From: Prorocentrum cordatum
Taxonomy: Eukaryota; Sar; Dinophyceae; Prorocentrales; Prorocentraceae
DNA: 64,000 nt
Direction: 5' to 3'
Assembly: GCA_963575745.1 (NCBI GenBank)
Contig: CAUYUJ010006546.1
Span: 231,593 to 295,592 of the forward strand
The notes under the pieces are model-generated. The model ran no database searches, was not told where the DNA came from, and saw only the letters and a list, made by a program, of their open reading frames with translations. Numbering within the stretch: the stretch's first letter is position 1; every line of letters starts with the position of its first letter. Position numbers and translations under genes: made by a program. Positions 59,171-64,000 of the stretch are shown here, in pieces.

Positions 59171-60455
59171 CGCTACGATAACTTAGCAGCCGCCTTTTTG
59201 TCTTATCATACTGTTTTAAGTTCAGTAGAACACGCTCCTTTCCAATATTCCAATCTACGTTAGGCACACTCATATTTCAAGCGTTGTCGGCTTTCCCTCT
59301 TCCTTCCTCCTCAGAGGGCTGGCGGAAGCCCAATACGTTCAACGTCTTGCTGTTTTATGTTTCTACCTACTTCTCTCCACCGATGGGTATCATCCTCATC
59401 CTCACCGAAGCGTTACATTATGCAACTCCGTTGGCGTTGCGGGCCCTGCCCCTCCCATCTAGGCCGCACCTTTCACGTTCTTAGGGGAAAGATCCGACCC
59501 TGCGGGCTTGGATCCTGGGCTGCATGGCTTGAGTAAATATTCAAACGTAGAGGTGTCCTTCCATTCCCCTCCCCTCCCCGTCCATGGTACGTGATTTCTG
59601 ATACGTCGTGGCTTTGCATCTGTGCATGGACGTTTCCCCCCCGGAAAGCCGGTGGTGATGTCGCCTTGATGGGCAAGAGGGGCCACGGACAGGCCAACAA
59701 GCAACCCCCCAGGCACAGCAAACATGGTAAACCACGTAATGCGTGAGTGTCGGGCTACGTCAAGCAGCTCAAATCTCCAACAGTCTAGTGTTTGATCTGT
59801 TTTTGGGCGGCTGGTGCAGTCTTTCGTGGGCCAGCCTGCTGCGCTTCGAGGCTCACATTCCTGCCCAAGACGCACACCGTGGCGCAGATTCCCATGGACA
59901 AGAGCCCCTCTTGCCCTGGATTTGCGAACACGACCACAGGCGCCTCCCCCTTCCAGCCGCCCTGGAGGTGAGTGGCCGACGGAGATGGATGAAGAAGGGA
60001 GTGAGGGAAGAGGAGGGAGGGGCGGAGAAGGAGGAGGGTGGCGTATCACATCGAATAGTGAATTCACCGCTGTCTGTGTGAGATGGGTTTGCGTTGAGAT
60101 TACTTTGGCTCAGGTGGCATTGACTTGCACCTTCCTGAATAATGCATCGGGTTCATGCGTGTCTGTGTATGTACGCATATGTATGTATCGGGGTACATCT
60201 GTCTATACGTCTATACCAGAGTGAGAGTGACGAACAATCATTGATTGTCTCTGGGCGCTTGGCTGCATTGGTGTTCGGCGGTGCGTGTTTCTGTTGCGTT
60301 GCTGTTCCGTTGATCTTTCACTTCTGACACTTACTTATTGTTGATCCTCCCTCAGGCGCACATGGTATTTTTTCAATTGAAGTGCCCCTCCGGGGGCTCG
60401 TACCTTGTTTTTCTATCAGGGACAGTCTTGAGGGTCAACTTGGCCCCATTGCCGC
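59171..60455. other. Intergenic, no gene recognised
   Basis: Non-repetitive-looking DNA with short frames lacking motifs. Confidence 0.4.
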
Positions 60456-61240
60456 CGAGTTACAACAACAACGGCTCCCGCCTGATACTCCATCACAGTT
60501 TGTTGAAGTTTCGCCCAGGACTTTGTCACGATTTATACAGGAATCGCGCTCTCGCGTCTGAGTTCTTCGCAATGTACTCAAACGCTGCGCCCTCGACTCT
60601 CAGGAATCGCGCTCTTGCTCTTGCTTTGGCCTTCCTCACGATTTGCTTGGACATCGCATGCTGCCACGTGTTTGTTCAGCTCCCAGCCCCCCTCCTGCTC
60701 CTCCCTCTCGTGCTCCATCCTCCTCCCTCCCCCACTTGATCCCTCCTTCCATTGAAGAAGCAAAAAAACGCCATGCAAAGGTTTGGGCGCTCCGCGCGGA
60801 TGCCTTGGATCCGCGCAGGGCCTTCCCCCCCTGGCGCCGCCCCTGGCGCGATCCGCGCCCCAAGGCGGGATCCAAGAAGTCCGCGCGGAGCGCCAACAAT
60901 TTATGTTTGTGCCGTTTGGTTTCCTTCTCTCTTCGCTTGCCCTGCCTGAGGGACTGCTGGCTGTTTCAATGGAGGTGCAGTTGTTTTGTGCCAACATGCA
61001 AAGTGTAACCATCCTCACACCTTAAGGAGCGCTCGCATGCTCACTGGTTGCCTGTGCTTTTGCTTGCCGTTAAAAACAGGGACTGCATGAAGTCCACGGT
61101 GCATGCAAGAAAGATGTACCCCGGAGGGGGCACGACCGCAGACGAGGAGGACGGGTGTCGAGGGTTTGGGATGTATTTGTCGAGTGGTCCGCGAGAAGAT
61201 TCGATCGAACAGTCTTAACAGTTGGTTGTTGTTGCTGCTG
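60456..61240 (+). repeat. Duplicated block, first copy
   Basis: Contains TACAACAACAACGG, CAGGAATCGCGCTCTCGCG, TGCGCCCTCGACTCTCAGGA, the CTCCCTCTCGTGCTCCATCC tract, and AAGAAAGATGTACCCCGGAG. The same landmarks appear in order at 61395-62045. This copy also carries the family E foldback. Confidence 0.75.
60755..60925. mobile_element. Family E GC-rich foldback, copy e
   Basis: Left GGGCGCTCCGCGCGGATGCC, right GTCCGCGCGGAGCGCCAACA. Absent from the matching position of the second duplicated block. Confidence 0.8.
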
Positions 61241-61394
61241 CTGTTGGTGTTTATGGTTGATTTTAAGGAACGATTATTATTGATCCCTCCCGTCCGGTAA
61301 CCATTGCGTTTGTCTTGACAAGTGTTTCTCCCAGAGTCGCACCTGGTGTTTGAGAAGGGCAAATGAGGGGGTACCAAATTGGGTTGTTGGCCTC

Positions 61395-61418
61395 TGGTTT
61401 ACAACAACAACACCAACG

Positions 61419-61475
<57 letters not shown>

Positions 61476-62045
61476 TCAACAAGGGTTCCCAAACCGCGAT
61501 CTCGCGCAGGACGTCTTCAAATTATGCAAGAATAGCGCTCTCGCGTGGGACTTCCTCGCCATTCATTCAGACGCCGCGCCCTCGACGCTCAGGAATCACG
61601 CTCTCGCTGCGGATTTCTAGATGATTTATTTGGGAATCGCGTTATCGCTTGAGACTTCCGCGCGATTCATGCAGGATGCACGCTTCAGCAGCCCGCCTGC
61701 TCGACCTGGCCGCCTGGGCCCGCCTTCCGACCCGCCTTCCCGACCCGCCCGTTTTTCCCGCCCGATCTGCCCGTCTGGCTCTGCTACGTTTTTTTTTCTC
61801 CTGCCAGCCCCCTCTCCTGCTTCTCCCTCTCGTGCTCCATCCTCCTCAATCCCCCGTGCCCCGTCCTTTTCCACCCGTCCTTTCTTTTCCCGCCCTAGGG
61901 GCTGCACGAAATACACGGTGCGGGTAAGAAAGATGTACCCCGAAGGGGGTGCGATCGAAGACAGGGGGCGGGTGTCGAGGGTCTGAGATGTACGTGCTGA
62001 GTGGCCCGCGAGCAGATAAGAGCGAACAGTCTCTAAATGATTGAA
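61395..62045 (+). repeat. Duplicated block, second copy, with (CAA)n
   Basis: Same landmarks as 60456-61240. A CAA tract of about 25 units (61403-61475) has expanded where the first copy has only three. It lacks the foldback. Confidence 0.75.
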
Positions 62046-63176
62046 TATCAAGTACTTAGCATGTATTACTCTTGGACCCCGATAGGCGTCCTGGCGCTCT
62101 CGCCCCGGCGCCGGCTACTTGTCCTTTGAAAATCAAGCTCACGCTCAGGCGTTTCGGGGTTGCGCCGAAACCCGCCCAGTGTGGCTGCTTGTCTACATGC
62201 CGGTGCTGGGCCAGGGCCAGCGGTGCTTAGACCTTTGCGGCGTTGGGTAAGTCCGTGAAGCAATGGCGCACAGTGCGTCCCCGAATCAAGCTTGATGGAT
62301 CGTTCCAATTACTTGGGTGCCACAGGTTTGTTCCATGGCGTGACCCTGGGCCGACGTTGTCAAACTGCTCCACGATTGTACAGCAAAAGGCGTTCTAGTA
62401 TCGACCAGCTGGTCATTCAGGAAACATTGAAGTGAGAACACGCATGGAGATGATTCATTCATATTTTTGTGCGTCTGGCGTGGACGTTGACACTGTGCTG
62501 CCCGACGAGTCAGATCGGTACTTCGGCAGAAAATCACCTCTCGATAGGTTTCACGATAATGGGATGGCAGACTCATTTACTCATTCATGGCGCAAGCACC
62601 CGCTCGCGACATCCAAACACAGGCGGTATCCCCTAGCAGATCGAATGTGCAGCGGTTGTTGACTGGCTGACGGTGTCATGAGACTTGCTGTAACATTTGG
62701 ATGCGAGCGTTGCTCATACCAAACATCGGCCAGAAATTGTCTGCGAATTACATTGCTAGGTCTATTGCAGATTGTACTTCGAGTCTGTAGATCAAATATC
62801 AAATCTTTGGTGCGGGACATCAAGTGGCCGATTCACAGTTGAGGTGTGCTTCGTCAAGTGCAACATCAGTCAGTGAATCCACGTCCAAGTGATTCGGAAC
62901 TCAAACGCAGGGAACAACTTGAACGCCCTATGGGCGCCGTGGTTCCAGACGGACGCCAAGCGAAGCTTCGGCTGACCGTGCCTGCGAAGTGTAGGCTACT
63001 TGAACGCGGGACGTCTGAATATTCTGCACAGAACTCATGGATGCAGGTCATGTAGATTTCTCCCCGCTCCTCCTTTCCCGCCTTCCTTTACCCCCTACCC
63101 GCAGCCGTGGGCCATGGGTATTTTTTTTTTGTCGTCGTCGTCGTCAGGAAACAACGTTCCGTCGATTTTCTAATCT
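62046..63176. other. Intergenic, no gene recognised
   Basis: Non-repetitive-looking DNA. Frames of 60-96 codons on both strands have no motif. Confidence 0.4.
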
Positions 63177-63290
63177 TAAGTCGGGCCTGTCCCTCCACAG
63201 GGGGAATATCCTAAAATAGTGAAACATCGTCTGGGGACGATTTTGTTTGACCATTTCTCCCAACCGACCTGTGTTGCTGGGTCCTCTGTT
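63177..63290. mobile_element. Family J element, truncated copy 4
   Basis: AAGTCGGGCCTGTCCCTCCA, TAGTGAAACATCGTC and GGGGACGATTTT match the left part of 3257-3415. The right end is not recognisable before the CTC tract at 63310. Confidence 0.55.
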
Positions 63291-63309
63291 TGAAGAGACG
63301 GTCCCCGCG

Positions 63310-63365
63310 TTCTCCTCCTCCTCCTCTCCTCTCCTCCCCCTCCTCCCTCCTCCCTCCCCCTCTTC
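63310..63365. repeat. (CTC)n microsatellite
   Basis: Short pyrimidine tract before the minisatellite. Confidence 0.9.
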
Positions 63366-63382
63366 CCTGCGTTTCACCTGCC

Positions 63383-64000
63383 CAGTACAACGTTTCGTAG
63401 CCCCATAGGGAGCTCCACCGAAGGCCCCAGTGCCACCGTCCACATGCGTCCCCCCCCACTCAATACAGCGCTTCGTGGCCCCGTAGGGAGCTCCACCGAA
63501 GGCCCCAGTGCCACCGTCCACATGCGCCCCCCCCACTCAGTACAGCGCTTCGTGGCCCCATAGGGAGCTCCACCGAAGGCCCCAGCGCCCCCCCCACGCA
63601 GTACAGCGTTTCGTGGCCCCATCGGGAGCTCCACCGAAGGCCCCAGTGCCACCGTCCACATGCGCCCCCCCTCCTCTCAGTACAGCGCTTCGTGGCCCAA
63701 TTAGGAGCTCCACCGAAGGCCCCAGTGCCACCGTCCACATGCGCCCCCCCCACTCAGTACAGCGTTTCATGGCGCCATAGGGAGCTCCCCCGAAGGCCCC
63801 AGCGCCACCGTCCACATGCGTCCCCCTCGCTCAGTACAGCGCTTCGTGGCCCCATAGGGAGCTCCCCCGAAGGCCCCAGTGCCACCGTCCACACGCGTCC
63901 CCCCACAGTAGAGCGCTTCGTGGCCCCATAGGGAGCTCCCCCGAAGGCCCCGGTGCCACCGTCCACATGCGTCCCCCCACTCAGTACAGCGCTTCGTGGC
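63383..64000 (-). repeat. 77-bp minisatellite, eight full units, running off the end
   Basis: CAGTACAGCGCTTCGTGGCC starts units at about 63383, 63460, 63538, 63599, 63678, 63756, 63832, 63906 and 63982. Units also share GGAGCTCCACCGAAGGCCCC and CCACCGTCCACATGCG. One unit (63599) lost about 17 bp. Gly/Ala-rich minus-strand frames are translations of it. Confidence 0.92.

Noticed and set aside
63383-64000. CRISPR-like array
   Set aside because: Units are nearly identical across their whole 77 bp, with no alternating repeat and unique spacer. The same holds for the 73-bp units at 17.8-18.2 kb. The context is eukaryotic.

Overview
The window looks like a stretch of a large, GC-rich, repeat-dominated eukaryotic nuclear genome, most likely a dinoflagellate (inference). 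The grounds are a Copia-type LTR retrotransposon whose polyprotein carries a methyltransferase-like domain, a degenerate LINE whose endonuclease and reverse transcriptase read like dinoflagellate LINEs, strong GC bias at third codon positions, pyrimidine-rich introns implied at a few exon-like islands, and very low gene density. No complete host gene was recognised. No rRNA, tRNA, spliced-leader gene or CRISPR array was recognised by eye.

Layout. 0-6.2 kb: simple-sequence arrays (GGA/CTC, an octamer near CCCTATAG), small inverted-repeat elements and one exon-like island. 6.16-14.64 kb: an 8.29-kb Copia-like retrotransposon on the minus strand, with two 327-bp LTRs differing at two sites, inserted into a dispersed repeat (family A) whose uninterrupted paralogues lie at 23.1 and 31.5 kb. 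14.6-19.3 kb: GTC, TA and TCTTGG-type degenerate arrays, then a 1.48-kb TA-flanked element (family C) splitting a family B repeat. 19.3-28 kb: small inverted-repeat elements, more family A/B copies, a 0.75-kb pure G/T (GGT) tract. 28.2-30.4 kb: a second, inverted family C copy inside a 75-80-bp tandem array; its inner array is a hexamer with a ~155-bp higher-order period. 31-37.7 kb: G-rich arrays and a seven-unit tandem repeat. 37.9-41.8 kb: a plus-strand LINE with premature stops and frame changes. 42-64 kb: GGA/CTC arrays, small inverted-repeat elements, a duplicated block at 60.5-62.0 kb, and a 77-bp minisatellite running off the window end.

The sequence is best read as layers of nested mobile DNA. 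The two autonomous-type elements (Copia-like and LINE) supply reverse transcriptase, integrase and endonuclease. Non-autonomous families (A-L below) appear to have spread, and several carry or abut GGA/CTC arrays. Most long open frames here are low-complexity translations of those arrays and are not annotated as genes. Family letters: A, GATGACTAGG repeat; B, AC-rich ~165-bp repeat; C, TA-flanked satellite-bearing element; D, 75-80-bp tandem unit; E, GC-rich foldback; F, GGTACC-ended; G, GGACAGACC-ended; H, single 37.3-kb element; I, AAGGAAC/GTTCCTT-ended; J, GTCGGGCGTG-ended; K, CTTCTCAGAAGG foldback; L, degenerate GCATGGC decamer family; M, degenerate TCTTGGG arrays.
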